A stretch of 64,000 nt of DNA, from the NCBI RefSeq assembly GCF_001704415.2, contig NC_030826.1:31305324-31369323 (forward strand), in the 5' to 3' direction. Source of the DNA: Capra hircus. Taxonomy: Eukaryota; Chordata; Mammalia; Artiodactyla; Bovidae. This document shows, in pieces, positions 33,645-44,992 of this stretch. The position numbers were made by a program, and so were the translations under genes. The notes beneath the pieces were generated by a model. That model searched no databases. It was not told the origin of the DNA and saw only the letters and a program-made list of their open reading frames with translations. Each line of letters opens with the position of its first letter. The first letter of the stretch is position 1.

Positions 33645-33800
33645 AATAACTAACATGTGCCATGGGTTAGTTACATAACCCCCACAACAACCTCAAGAGA
33701 TGGCTATCATTTTCCTCTTCTTAGAGGCAAAGAACTAAGATGAGAAGAAGTTAAGCGACTTAAGATCAAAAAGTTATGAAGTGGTGAAGAAAGATTCTTA
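33645..33800 (-). repeat. MIR SINE (antisense)
   Basis: AACAACCTCAAGAGATGGC, ATCATTTTCCTCTTCTTAGA and GAAGTTAAGCGACTTAAGA follow complemented MIR. Confidence 0.7.
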
Positions 33801-33853
33801 AACATTATTATACGCCCTCTGTGTTAAATATATATGTAATATTATACATATAT

Positions 33854-33983
33854 TGGAGAAGGAAATGGCAACCCACTCCAGTGTTCTTGCCTGGAGAATT
33901 CCCATGGCTAAAGGAGCCTGGCAGGCTACAGTCCATGGGATCACAAAGAGTCACACACAAATGGGTGACTATCACTCACTCAC
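33854..33983 (+). mobile_element. Bov-tA-type SINE, 5'-truncated
   Basis: It starts at GGAGAAGGAAATGGCAACCC without the tRNA-like head. The TSD ATTATACMTATAT is at 33841-33853 and 33984-33996. Confidence 0.93.
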
Positions 33984-34197
33984 ATTATACCTATATGTAG
34001 ATACATGTACACATGTAGTATTTATGGCTTGTGATATTTAGAATCAACTTATGGATAAATTGTGGAATAATGTTCTAGAATAGGATGTTAGTGATGTCAA
34101 TCTCACACGTACAAGCACATATGTGGTTTATGGAACTCAATACATGGGATGGGGAAGATGAATAAGGAGGTTAAGAAGACAATATTCTTATCTTGCA

Positions 34198-34720
34198 TTG
34201 TTGTTGTTCAATTGCTAAGTCGTGCCCAACTCTTTGCGACCCCATGAACTACAGCATACCAGGCTCCCCTGTCCTTCACCATCTCCCAGAGCCTGCTCAA
34301 ACTCATGTCCATTGAGTCAGTGATGCCATCCAACCATCTCATCCTCTGTCATTCCCTTCTCCTCCTGCCTTCAATCTTTCCCAGCATCAGGGTCTTTTCT
34401 AAAGAGTCAGCTTTTTGCATCAGGTGGCCAAAGTATTGGAGCTTCAGCTTTAGCATCAGTCCTTCCAATGAATATTCAGGGTTGCTCTCCTTGAGGATTG
34501 ACTGGTTTGATCTCCTTGCTGTCCAGGGGACTCTCAAGAGTCTTCTCCAGCACCATAATTCAAAAGCATCGACTCTTCGGCTCTCAGCTTTCTTTATGGT
34601 CCAACTCTCACATCCATACATGACTACTGGAAAAACCATAGCTTTGACTATATGGACCTTTGTTGAAAAAGTGATATCTCTGCTTTTTAATATGCTGTCT
34701 AGGTTTGTCTTAGCTTTTCT
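34198..34720 (-). mobile_element. BovB LINE 3' region, complemented
   Basis: It covers the C-terminal coding part. A 158-codon plus frame and a 96-codon minus frame here are antisense and sense BovB. The short TSD TCTTGCA is at 34191-34197 and 34721-34727. Confidence 0.93.
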
Positions 34721-34727
34721 TCTTGCA

Positions 34728-36724
34728 GCAGAGAAGGATTCTCAACAAAGAGTTGGGTTATACAAAGCCCAGGCTGCCTAAGTCTCCCTGGGAAAGCACA
34801 GCTGGAAAACCCCAGGGAGGGCTCTTGGGAAAACCCACAAATAATGCCATGCCAGGGAACCAGACTGTGGAACCTGACCCAGGTAGAGGGCATCAAGACA
34901 CACCCTACCTGTGCCATCCAGGTTCTAGAGAAGGACCTCTCCTTGTCCCCTCCTCCTGGGTCCAGAGCTGCAGGAACCAAGAGCTGCTGCTCGGAAATAA
35001 GGGCAGGGTGGTGTGGAGCTGGGCCCAGTGAAGAAACCCACTCCCTACTCCACCCCACCCTCTGTTCTGAGCTCCAGGCCTGAAGCAATCCAGGCTGAGG
35101 GAGGAGAAAAGTTTTAAGCATGAATGGAATTTGGGGTTTTTAAATCACTCTGAAAGGGAATTATGTGTTTATTAAAGAGATTTGGTTCTTTATTTTTATG
35201 AGAGTGACAGAAAAGAGCCATGTGAGATGAGAGAGGGGAATAGATTAAGAACTTTTCCACAGAAAAGTTTAATGGGAAGTGGTGAGAAAAGAATTCAGTG
35301 GGTTTCAACCCACACTCCATTGAATCCAGTCCATTCAATTGACAGAACCATTTTCTTGAGTTATTGTTGTTCATTTAAATTTTTTTAAATTAACTTGAGG
35401 GTGTAGTTTATCTGCATAGAATAGACTATAAAGAGTTGATTTAGTTTCTAAAATTAATATTAGATACAATGCAAAGATAAAACCCTAGTTCTTCCTTATG
35501 CTTTTAAATTCTGCTTATAAATGGTAGTATTCTCTTAGCAAATTTTAACATTTGCTCTTAGAATTCTTTTTATAATGCTTGGTCTCGATTATAAACTTAG
35601 CTAATTCAATTCCTTCAAATATTTTAGAGTGCATATTTAAATTTGATATATTTGATTTCCTTCTTAAGTGCTTTGATTGTCTAACTTAACAAACCATTCC
35701 TAATAAATCTAATAAGCAAACATAAATATAACAAACTTCAAATTCTCTTAAATGTCCCAATAGAGGATATAAACTTGGAAAGATTTGAAACTAAACTCAT
35801 GAGATCACTTTGAAATATCCAATTCACATTTTAATTTTCAGTTATTTTCACTCTAATATGCCAATTTTTCATAAACATAAAACAAGTTTTAAGAACAAGC
35901 TCAGTCACTCAGCCGCCAAATATTAAAAACCCTGGTATATCTTGTCTTCCACATTTAAAAGCTGAATTCTAACTCCCCTAGGGGTTATGAGATACTTACT
36001 CCTAAGAAAGATAATTACCCTTTCAAGTAACTGATGTGAATTTTGACAAGCAATTTCTGGTGAGTATTAGATGATTTCAGGACAACTTTCCAGCAATTAA
36101 GGACATTGTTATGTTATGCCATGTGTAACATGGGTTGCTTTCTCAGCATGCCTGCGGTTGCAAAAACAAAAATTTTACCCAAGACACTAATTGCATCTTG
36201 TCAGCAACTTTGATGGGATGCATTAGTTTGTATTGGTAACTGATTACGTCAATGACTCTATAACTCAAAGGGGGTTTTCACACACACAGGACTTCTCCAG
36301 TCATGTCTCATGCATGACCTAATTCTTTTTCCTTCTCATCCACACCTAAAACTTGAACCTAGGCGAATTACCTCGTTTGATTTTCTGTTTCCTTAGATCT
36401 TCTCAAGTTATGTGGGTTCATTTTCTGTCTACCACTAAACACCTTTGAACTTGTGGGAAGCCTGAATTCTTTCATCATCTCAGACCACCCAACACGTGCA
36501 GGTATTAAAATGATAACCAATTACATTCTGAATACCTCACATAGCTACGAGGCCATGCTACTGTCAGTTTGTACGTCAAAACCTCAAATTAAACAAAAAG
36601 CATGAATGTAGACCTCTGTTTGAGACTCTGCCGTAACCAGTTCTGTGTTTTGTCCATTTAAGTCACAGGAAGTAGGCTGCACAAATATTTCTATTAATAT
36701 TTTGTAATAAATGCCTTCAAATGT
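34728..36724. other. Long stretch without recognised repeat or gene
   Basis: 34730-35120 is GC-rich, with overlapping frames on both strands (140 codons minus, 102 plus) and no domain. 35380-36500 is strongly AT-rich with many stops. It may hold an unknown old element, or it may be unique DNA. Confidence 0.4.
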
Positions 36725-36838
36725 AAAGAGGTTAGACAACTTATCCTCAAACATGTAGATAATAAGGGGCAGAATTAAGACTTAAATGCAGTTCTGATTG
36801 CTAGTGTTCTGTGCAGTCTATTTTACCTTCTGCCTCTC
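36725..36838 (-). repeat. MIR SINE (antisense)
   Basis: GTAAAGAGGTTAGACAACTT, GGGGCAGAATTAAGACTTAA and GTGTTCTGTGCAGTC follow complemented MIR. Confidence 0.65.
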
Positions 36839-36852
36839 CTTAAAAGTTAAGC

Positions 36853-37159
36853 GTATGCGAGACAGCAAAAGAGACACAGATGTATCGAACAGTCTTTTGG
36901 ACTCTGTGGGAGAGGGAGAGGGTGGGATGATTTGGGAGAATGGCAGTGAAACATGTATAATATCATATAAGAAATGAATCGCCAGTCTAGGTTTGATGCA
37001 GGATACAGGATGTTTGGGGCTGGTGCACTGGGATGACCCAGAGGGATGGTATGGGGAGGGAGGTGGGAGGGGGGTTCAGGATGGGGAACACGTGTACACC
37101 CGTGGCGGATTCATGTTGATGTATGGCAAAACCAATACAATATTGTAAAGTAAAAAAAA
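36853..37159 (+). mobile_element. L1_BT-like LINE, severely 5'-truncated
   Basis: Only the last 0.3 kb is present: CCAGTCTAGGTTTGATGCAG, GGCTGGTGCACTGGGATGAC and AACCAATACAATATTGTAAA with an A-tail. The perfect 10-bp TSD AAAGTTAAGC is at 36843-36852 and 37160-37169. A recent retrotransposition. Confidence 0.95.
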
Positions 37160-37169
37160 AAAGTTAAGC

Positions 37170-37711
37170 AAAGGCGGACTAAAAGACTAAATGTTGAGAG
37201 AAAGCTTTCTAGTACTCTTGAACTTTATTTTTTTAAAACATAGAAAAACAGCTTTTTAAAAGGAGTATGTGTATGTCTCATCCTTTTTAAGTCTTTCAGA
37301 ACAACTTCCATCCTTCAGGAGCTTGTAATGATGCTAAGACCTGGAGGAGAAAAATGCCTCTTGGAAACCTCATTGATTATCTGCTTCAGTGGACTCATTA
37401 AAAGTTGGTAATTATTATAGTGCTGAGCACTGGCATTTTTCTTTGCCATATTTCAAACTTTGCAGAGACTTCTCAAAGCAGAGTCACAGAGGTTTCTGCT
37501 AGAGAGTCATCCCATGTCACAGACTGGTGTTGACTGCCACTGCTCCCCTATAGGATGGAACAAAGACCTGTAAGGCAAAGTGTCATGTCGCAGACCTGAT
37601 TTTCAAATCCCCCCCACCTTCTTTTTTCCTTAAGAGCAGTGGAACTCTTTCTTCACACTAGATCTTATGTGGGAAGCTGATAGTCAAAGAAATGAAAGGA
37701 AGGTGACTCTG
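37170..37711. other. Unrecognised, no gene
   Basis: No repeat family named and only short frames. Confidence 0.4.
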
Positions 37712-37935
37712 GGCTTTCCTGGGGGTCAGGTGGCTAAGAATCTGCCTGCCAACCCATGAAGAGGACATGGGTTCTATCCCTGGTCTGGGAAGATTCCACA
37801 TACCCTGGAGCAGCTAAACCCGTGTTCCACAGCTAGAGGAGCCACCACGATGAGAAGCCTGCACACCACAGCTAGTGAGCAGTCCCTGCTCACTGCAACC
37901 AGAGAAAGCCCACATGCAGCACAATCAATAATAAT
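37712..37935 (+). mobile_element. CHR-type SINE, long form
   Basis: GGGCTTTCCTGGGGGTCAGG head, GAGGAGCCACCACGATGAGA body and an (AAT)n-like tail. Confidence 0.85.
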
Positions 37936-38056
37936 AAAAAATAATTGTTTTCAAAAAGCATAGCAGCTATAGCTTGAATACAGAGTAGAGATCTGAATTC
38001 TTTGCCCCTCTATCCTTCACAGGGGCCCTTAAACTCCTCAGCACCCACCATGGTTT

Positions 38057-38277
38057 ATAGAAAATAAAGTGAAAGTGTAGTCACTCAGTCGTGTCCGACT
38101 CTTTGCGACTCCATGGACTGTAGCCTGCCAGGCTTGTCTGTCCACGGGATTCTCCAGGCAAGAATACTGGAATGGGTTGCCATTCCCTTCTCCAGGGGAT
38201 TTTCCTGACCCAGGTATCAAAACCCAGGTCTTTTGCATTGCTGGCAGATTCAATTTCCTGGTGACCAGGGAAGCCCT
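38057..38277 (-). mobile_element. Bov-tA-type SINE
   Basis: Complemented full copy, with GACCAGGGAAGCCCT at the head side. The TSD ATGGTTT is at 38050-38056 and 38278-38284. Confidence 0.93.
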
Positions 38278-38284
38278 ATGGTTT

Positions 38285-38677
38285 GGGGGAACAGCTTAAA
38301 TAGCACTCTCATGGAAAAGGCATGACAATCGAAGCATAGCATTTCTCTGAAAAAAAAAAAAAATCTACAGAGGAGACTTCTTAGAAGGTTTATCTCTTTG
38401 CCCCAAGGAGAAAGGACTTGGACACAGTCTCTACAGAAACCCGGGAGAGGTCATCCTGACTCTCTCTCTACCATTTAATATTAGAAACAATGATTCTACT
38501 GTTCCAGCCACACAGAAGCCTCCTGTGAAGTTTGCCAGATGTAGACCATCTCTACTGTTTCGTTGAAGGCAAATATATATTTGTCAGAGAGTAATTAGTA
38601 AGTGTGACTCCTAAAGTCAAGTCTCTGCGGGGGAAGTTTTTCCTCCCCTCTGTTTCATCTCATCGCAAATATGGTCC
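38285..38677. other. Unrecognised, no gene
   Basis: Poly-A run near 38350. No family or coding signal. Confidence 0.4.
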
Positions 38678-38686
38678 TTGCAAGTT

Positions 38687-38994
38687 GTTGTCATTCAGTC
38701 ACTTAGTCATGTCCGACTCTTTGCGACTGCATGGACTGCAACGTGCCTGGCCTCCCTGTCCTTTACCATCTCCCAGAGTTTGCTCAAACTCATCTCCATT
38801 CGATGATCCCATCCAGCCATCTCATCGTCTGCCACCCTTTTTCTCCTTTTGATTTCCATCTTTCCAAGCATCAGGGTCTTTTCCAATGAGTCAGCTCTTC
38901 GCATCAGGTGGTCAAAGCATTGAAGCTTCAGCTTCAGCATCAGTCCTTCCAATGAATATTCAGGGTTGATTTCCTTTAGGATTGACAGAAAACT
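38687..38994 (-). mobile_element. BovB LINE 3' end, complemented
   Basis: It starts GTTGTCATTCAGTCACTTAG and ends at TTAGGATTGACAGAAAAC. The TSD TTGCAAGTT is at 38678-38686 and 38995-39003. Confidence 0.93.
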
Positions 38995-39208
38995 TTGCAA
39001 GTTAGGGAATTTTATCAAAATCAAGGTTTTCCATGAACGGGAGTTAGTTCAACCATGTCCTGTTTCTGCTTTCCTTGCAAAATCTTCTTAAATGAGTATT
39101 GGGCATCAGACAGAGAAATAATGAAAAAGGAGGTAAATGTTTTCAGGCCAAACTAGTCAGCTCACATTGGCCTTCTAAAGACCCAGACTCTGTAATGCTC
39201 AAATGCTC

Positions 39209-39431
39209 CATGTGTGTGTTCAGTCATGACCGACTCTTTGTGAACCCATGGACTGTAGCATACCAGGCTCCTCTGTCCATGGAATTTCCCAGGCAAGAAT
39301 ACTGGAGTGGGTTTCCATTTCCTCGTGCAGGAGATCTTCCTGACCCAGGGATCGAACCAGAGTCTTCTGCATCTCCTGTATCGGCAGGCGGGTTTTGTTT
39401 TTGTTTTTGTTTTTACCCCTGAGCCACCAAG
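39209..39431 (-). mobile_element. Bov-tA-type SINE with long flanking repeats and a GTTTTT expansion
   Basis: Complemented copy. Near the head the usual single T-run has become four GTTTT/GTTTTT units (39390-39415). The flanks 39178-39208 and 39432-39462 are 31-bp direct repeats with three mismatches, longer than the other TSDs here. Confidence 0.9.
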
Positions 39432-39462
39432 AAGACCCAGATTCTGTAATGCTCGGATGCTC

Positions 39463-40624
39463 TGTCTGCATATAATTTTTATGACAGTTATTGATTGCTT
39501 CTTTTACCTCAGAATTAAGGAAACAGACTTGGAAGTCATCATGAAAAAAGGTGGAGACTATTACTATAGTACTTTACACTATCCGATAGTTTGTGGTTTT
39601 TCTTTCACATGAACTTGGAAGTTGAAATCCAATGCCAAGAGGGAATCATAGCCATAAAAAAACCACGGGCATCTACTTTATTTCTTCAAACCATTTTGAA
39701 GAGTTTTGACTATATTGTCCACCACCACCCCCAAATTTCAACCCCAAATCCCCTTGAAGATTAACAAGCTGACAAACTCTGCTAATGTCAGGGAGAGGAA
39801 AGCAGCTCCCTGCGAGTTGCCGGAAATGGACTCCAGACTTCCTCTTTCTTCAGCTGAGGACACTATGTAACTGTTCAAAAATGTGAAGGTTTCTTAAAGC
39901 GTGATGACTATTACAGGACTGAGACACAGGCTTCTCCTGGAGCCAGGTAGCAATGTTCAGCCAATGAATCAGATCCCAGTCTGGCCTGATGTTCAACAAG
40001 GAGATGATTTATAATGGGATATGGGGGTAGTCAGCGGATGCAGCTCAGAGGTCGGATAATCTGGACCAGCTGGGCATAGATGGCGACACTTCTGCCCCCT
40101 TCTCCCTCCCCCATCATTTGCTCCCTGCCAGAACATGGAAGAGCAGTTCTTTGAGAGAGCAGCTTGGAGATATTCAGGTCACAGAGATGCAGGCTTATCA
40201 AGAATTGGTTTCACTATGCGTCTTTCTAAAGCCAGGGTCTGTCCAGAGGAAATATCCTAGCAGGGTTTAGACTCAGCGGAACTCTGGAAATTGTAAGAAA
40301 GTCATAGTAAATGAAAGATTATTTCCCTCTCTGTGTGTATGTGTGTCAGGGGAAGAAGTAGCTGAGTTAACAGAAGAGCATCGTGTATATTTATCTCCAA
40401 AGGTTATCATTTCTATAGTGTATAATATACTTTGGAACACAATAGTTGTATTATTTTTGGTTCTGCAGTTATACCGTAATCTCTACTATTTACCTACTGT
40501 AAGAATACATGATCTTCGCTAGTATAGCAATGTAGCAAATGGTATACAATATTATTATTCCAATAAACAAATACATTTAAATAATATGCAAATATAATTA
40601 TAAAACATAGGAACCTTCCCTCTG
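39463..40624. other. Repeat-poor unrecognised stretch
   Basis: 1.1 kb of mixed composition with no recognised repeat and no long frame. Possibly unique non-coding sequence. Confidence 0.4.
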
Positions 40625-40826
40625 TGTGTGTTCCATCCTGTCCGACTCTTTGTGACCCTGTGGACTGAAGCTCACCAGGGTGATATATCCATGGAATTTT
40701 CCAGACAAGACTACTGGAGTGGGTTGCCATTTCTTTCTCCAGGGGATCTTCCTGACCCAGGGATTGAACCCATGTCTTCTGCGTTGCAGGCAGATTTTTT
40801 TTACCGCTGAGCCACCTGGGAAGCAT
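40625..40826 (-). mobile_element. Bov-tA-type SINE
   Basis: Complemented copy with a shortened tail side, a T8 run near the head, and ACCGCTGAGCCACCTGGGAA at the right. Confidence 0.9.
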
Positions 40827-41240
40827 GAAGGCTCTAGATATAAATTATAACATGAAAGATAACTTTCACAAAATGGTAAAATACACACATTTTCAGAAAT
40901 GTTTCTAGACTAATACCTGTAGGAAATAAATATTATGAAATTTTATTGGGATCTTCCTTCCAGTGCTTACATTGGAACTAAACCCAAACTGATTAAAACT
41001 GGGCCCAGCAATTCTAGCATGCCGTTCCCAACATGGTCCCCTATTCTCTCCTCTCGGCTGCCCTCCTCCTCTCCCGTTTCCTGTTTACTATGAGCTCTAT
41101 GGAGGAAAATTGTTTTCCTAATGTACACGACAGTATCTCTTGGACTCCTACTCTATCCTTTGGAAAAATCTAAACATGTTTTTCTCTAGTTTAATGATGT
41201 TATCAGTTGAAATCTAAATTAAACTTTTACAGTTAAAGTT
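40827..41240. other. Unrecognised, no gene
   Basis: No repeat family or coding signal seen. Confidence 0.4.
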
Positions 41241-41511
41241 GTGTAGTAATGAATTTATTTGCAAAACAGAAACAGACTCACAGACTTAGAGAAAGAGACG
41301 GTTGCCGGGGGGAAGAATGGGGGGATGGCATAGCTTAGAGAGTTTGAGATGGGCATGTCCACACTGTTGTATTTTAAATGGATATAACCAGCAAGGACCT
41401 ACTGTACAGCACAGGGAAATCTGCTCAAAGTTATGTGGCAGCCTGGATGGGAGGGGAGTTTGGGGGAGAATGGATACATGTGTATGAATGGCTGAGTCCC
41501 TTGGCTGTTCG

Positions 41512-42524
41512 AAAAAGCGAGAGAGTTCCAGAAAAACGTCTATTTCTGCTTTATCGACTATGCCAAAGCCTTGACTGTGTGGATCACAATAAACTGTGGA
41601 AAATTCTGAAAGAGAGGGGAATACCAGACCACCTGACCTGCCTCTTGAGAAATCTGTATGCAGGTCAGGAAGCAACAGTTAGAACTGGACATGGAACCAC
41701 AGACTGGTTCCAAATAGGAAAAGGAGTACGTCAAGGCTGTATATTGTCACCCTGCTTATTTCACTTATATGCAGAGTACATCATGAGAAACGCTGGGCTG
41801 GATGAAGCACAAGCTGGAATAAAGATTCCAGGGAGAAATATCAGTAACCTCAGCTATGCAGATGGCACCACCCTTATGGCAGAAAGAAGAACTAAAGAGC
41901 CTCTTGATGAAAGTGAAAGAGGAGAGTGAAAAAGTTGGCTTAAAGCTCAACATTCAGAAAACGAAGATCATGGCATCCAGTCCCATCACTTCATGGGAAA
42001 TAGATGGGGAAAAAGTGGCTAACTTTATTTTTCTGGGCTCCAAAATCACTGCAGATGGTGATTGCAGCCATGAAATTAAAAGACACTTACTCCTTGGAAG
42101 GAAAGTTATGACCAACCTAGACAACATATTAAAAAGCAGAGACATTACTTTGCCAACAAAGGTCCATCTAGTTAAGGCTGTGGTTTTTCCAGTGGTCATG
42201 TATGGATATGAGGGTTGGACTATAAAGAAAGCTGAGCACAGAAGAATTGCTGCTTTTGAACTGCGGTGTTGGAGAAGACTCTTGAGAGTTCCTTGGACTG
42301 CAAGGAGATCCAACCAGTCCATCCTAAAGGAGATCAGTCCTGGATGTTCATTGGAAGGACTGATGTTGAAGCTGAAACTCCAATACTTTGGCCACCTGAT
42401 ACAAAGAGCTGACTCACTGGAAAAGACCCTGATGCTGGGAAAGATTGAGAGCAGGAGAAGGGGACAACAGAGGATGAGAGAGTTGGATGGCATCACCCAC
42501 TCAATGAACATGGGTTTTGGGTGA
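41512..42524 (+). pseudogene. BovB reverse transcriptase remnant with altered YADD box
   Basis: The frame 41378-41929 starts in the L1 3' UTR and runs into BovB. It reads VDHNKLWKIL, a VRQGCILSPCLF segment and YADG at 41855-41866 in place of the catalytic YADD. A frameshift leads to a second frame, 41856-42524, with the C-terminal half. The motif A codons at 41568-41575 lack one T, as in the 12.5 kb copy. The endonuclease is absent. It cannot be active. Confidence 0.9.
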
Positions 42525-42620
42525 GCTCTGGGAGTTGGTGATGGACAGGGAGGCCTGGAGTGCTGCAGTTCATGGGGTCGCAAAGAGTCAGACATGACTG
42601 AGCACCTGAACTGAACTGAG
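41512..42620 (+). mobile_element. BovB LINE, 5'-truncated, about 1.1 kb
   Basis: It begins just before motif A of the reverse transcriptase and ends CTGAACTGAACTGAG. No convincing TSD: the L1 reads almost straight across, perhaps with loss of a few bases. Degenerate coding content is in the next entry. Confidence 0.95.
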
Positions 42621-42651
42621 CTTGAAACTATCACAGCATTGTTAATTGGCT

Positions 42652-42990
42652 CTGTTGTTCTGTGCTGTGCTTAGTTGCTTAGTCATGTCCAGCTCTTTTC
42701 AACCCATGGACTGCAGTCTGCCAGGCTCCTCTGTCCATGGGGATTCTCCAGGCAAGAATACTGAAGTGGGTTGCCATGCCCTCTTCCAGGGGACCTTCCC
42801 AACCCAGGGATTGAACCTATGTCTCCCATATTGCAGGCAGACTCTTTACTGTCTGAGCCACCAGGGCCAAGAATACTGGAGTGGGATACCTATTCCTGCT
42901 CCGGGAGATATTCCTGACCCAGGAATTCAATCAGGGTCTCCTGCTTTGCAGGCTGATGATTCTTTGCCAGCTGAGCGATGAGATAAGCTC
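42652..42990 (-). mobile_element. Composite Bov-tA SINE (one full plus one partial unit)
   Basis: A complete complemented unit (to about 42868) is followed by the head-side half of a second (42869-42983). The whole is bounded by the TSD TAATTGGCT at 42643-42651 and 42991-42999, so it integrated as a single event. Confidence 0.88.
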
Positions 42991-44873
42991 TAATTGGCTA
43001 TACTCCAATACGAAATAAAAAGTTTTAGAAGATTGCATTGTAAAGTTCATAAGGAAGGTGGGCAGCTTATCTAGTAAACTCTTTTGCAGGCAGGGTTGAG
43101 ATCTCTCTTCTATAACATTAAATGCTTGAAGACATTGGAGAAATCTATAAAGAGTTTTGAGAGGAAAATTTAGTAACCTCCAAATTCCTGGACAGAGTGT
43201 TATTCATGTGTGAAGATAACGTAAAGAGTTTCCAGATACTCAAATACTCAAAGTATGCAAGTCCTATCTATTCAGAAAAATGTTACCCAAAGCTGAACTC
43301 ACATGAAATCAGAAACTGCAGCAATGTATAAAAACTCAGACTCCATAATGATGAAGTAGAAAAAGAGGCTAGAAGTAAAATTTGAAATTGTTTAAATATA
43401 TAATTAAGTCAATAAATTTAAAAGAAAGTTGCAAAGCACTATGAAAATGCCATAAGTAATTTTGAAAGATTAAAAGGCTTTAAAATTAAAAAAAAATAAT
43501 ATGCACCTTCTAAAATCTCATAAACAAAATAGAATGTGGGAAAAGAGAAGGAATTTTACTCTCTGAATTGAAGGGAATCAGTAGATATCATTTCTCACCT
43601 GAGGTTGATCATTAAAGAGCTAAAGAATGTAGTTTATTTTAAAAAATCAAAATTAAACTGTAATTGAATTAAGAACAGGACTTAGATCTTACAGTTCCCT
43701 AGGGAAAATAAAGACATTCACATAATGCATATAACAAAAAGTAGGGAAAGAAAGCCAATGTACAAGCATATAAAAGAAAGAATAAAGATGACATGTAGAC
43801 AAGTTTTAATTGGAAACTAATTAAACATAAAAAACAAAAAACCCAGCAGCTTTTTATAAAATAGAAGTTAACTGTATTCTGTTTGTGAGTTCACTGAAAA
43901 CAAGAGAAGCTGTAAAAGTTCACATTCAAAGGATACAAAAGCCTATCAGACAAAAACAGTGAAAAGGAAGCAGGTAGAACACTATTACTATCACAAAACA
44001 TAGTAGTCAAATCAACATTAATAGTTAAAGTAATTAAAAATAACTCCAAGCCAAAAAACATCATTACAGTCGAGACTCATCGGGCTCAGTTCCCAATGAA
44101 AACGGCCCAATCAATGTATTAAAGAAAATTCTATGTCATGGCCAGAGCTTATAGAAAGATGTCACATACCTAACACTTAGAGAGGCACCGCAGTCAGTGG
44201 CGGGAGCAAGGACAGACCGCGGGACATGCCATGAGGACTCACCAGGAAGAGACAATGAGCGGACAAGGGAGGGGAGATTTCCTACTCTAAGTCTGTGTAA
44301 ACGGTGTATTAAATACAATCCCCTCTGGGAAAATGAAATCAATGGACTGCTCATCATTTTACATTGTACCAAGGTCAGAAGGCAGCCAAGCATTTTTAAC
44401 ATTCTGGAAGGAAAGACTCTCAAAATTCTGTATTTTTAAAATATTCTTTTAAAGTGAGGATGAAATAAAGACAGATGAAAAGGAAAGGAATTTGTTAGGA
44501 AGGACCTGAACTGCAAGATATACTAAACTATGCTCTTTGGGTTGACGGGAAATGATACCAGATGCTAAATTGCAAGTACAAGAAGGCAAAAAGAGCACCA
44601 GAAATAGTAAGTATGTGGGAAAATAAAAGATGAGTGACTTTAATTATATAGAGGTGAAATATATGTCAGTAGCACAGAAGGAAAGGGAAAATGGAATTAC
44701 ACTGTTGTAAGCTTCTTACACAGTTTATGGTGGTATAATATTAATTTTAAATAGGCTGTGATAAATTAAGGAAGAACTTTGTAATCCTTGGGGGAGCTAC
44801 AAAATAATGCTGCAGTAGCAACACAAAAATATAGCTAGACGATAAATGAAATGAAATATTAAAAATATTCAGT

Positions 44874-44992
44874 GACTTCCCTGGTGGTCCTGTGGCTAAG
44901 AATTTGCCTTCTAGTACAAAGGGCGTAGGTTCGATCCCTGGTTGGGGAACTAAGATCTCATAAGCCATGAAGGCAAAATAAATAAATAAAGA
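44874..44992 (+). mobile_element. CHR-2-like short SINE
   Basis: GACTTCCCTGGTGGTCCTGT head, GGTTCGATCCCTGG B-box and an (AATA)n tail, inside the L1M. Confidence 0.92.

Larger units (their letters stand above)
41241..43028 (+). mobile_element. L1 3' UTR, sense, broken by BovB and Bov-tA
   Basis: ACAGACTCACAGACTTAGAG, TACTGTACAGCACAGGGAAA and GGCTGAGTCCCTTGGCTG (to 41510) resume as CTTGAAACTATCACAGCATT (42621-42651) and again as TAATTGGCTATACTCCAATA (42991-43028). The three pieces together make one L1 3' end in correct order. Confidence 0.92.

Noticed and set aside
34699..35121. 140-codon minus-strand frame
   Set aside because: GC-rich sequence with a conflicting plus-strand frame, no domain, and its edge lies in BovB.
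35380..36500. A lineage-specific LTR
   Set aside because: AT-rich block looked element-like, but I found no TG...CA ends, poly(A) signal pair or flanking TSD.
41954..42634. 226-codon minus-strand frame
   Set aside because: It is the antisense of BovB. Open antisense frames recur in the other BovB copies (14098-14652, 34305-34781, 48980-49357).
44136..44423. 95-codon minus frame and 80-codon plus frame as a small gene
   Set aside because: They lie inside the decayed L1M region and oppose each other; no domain seen.
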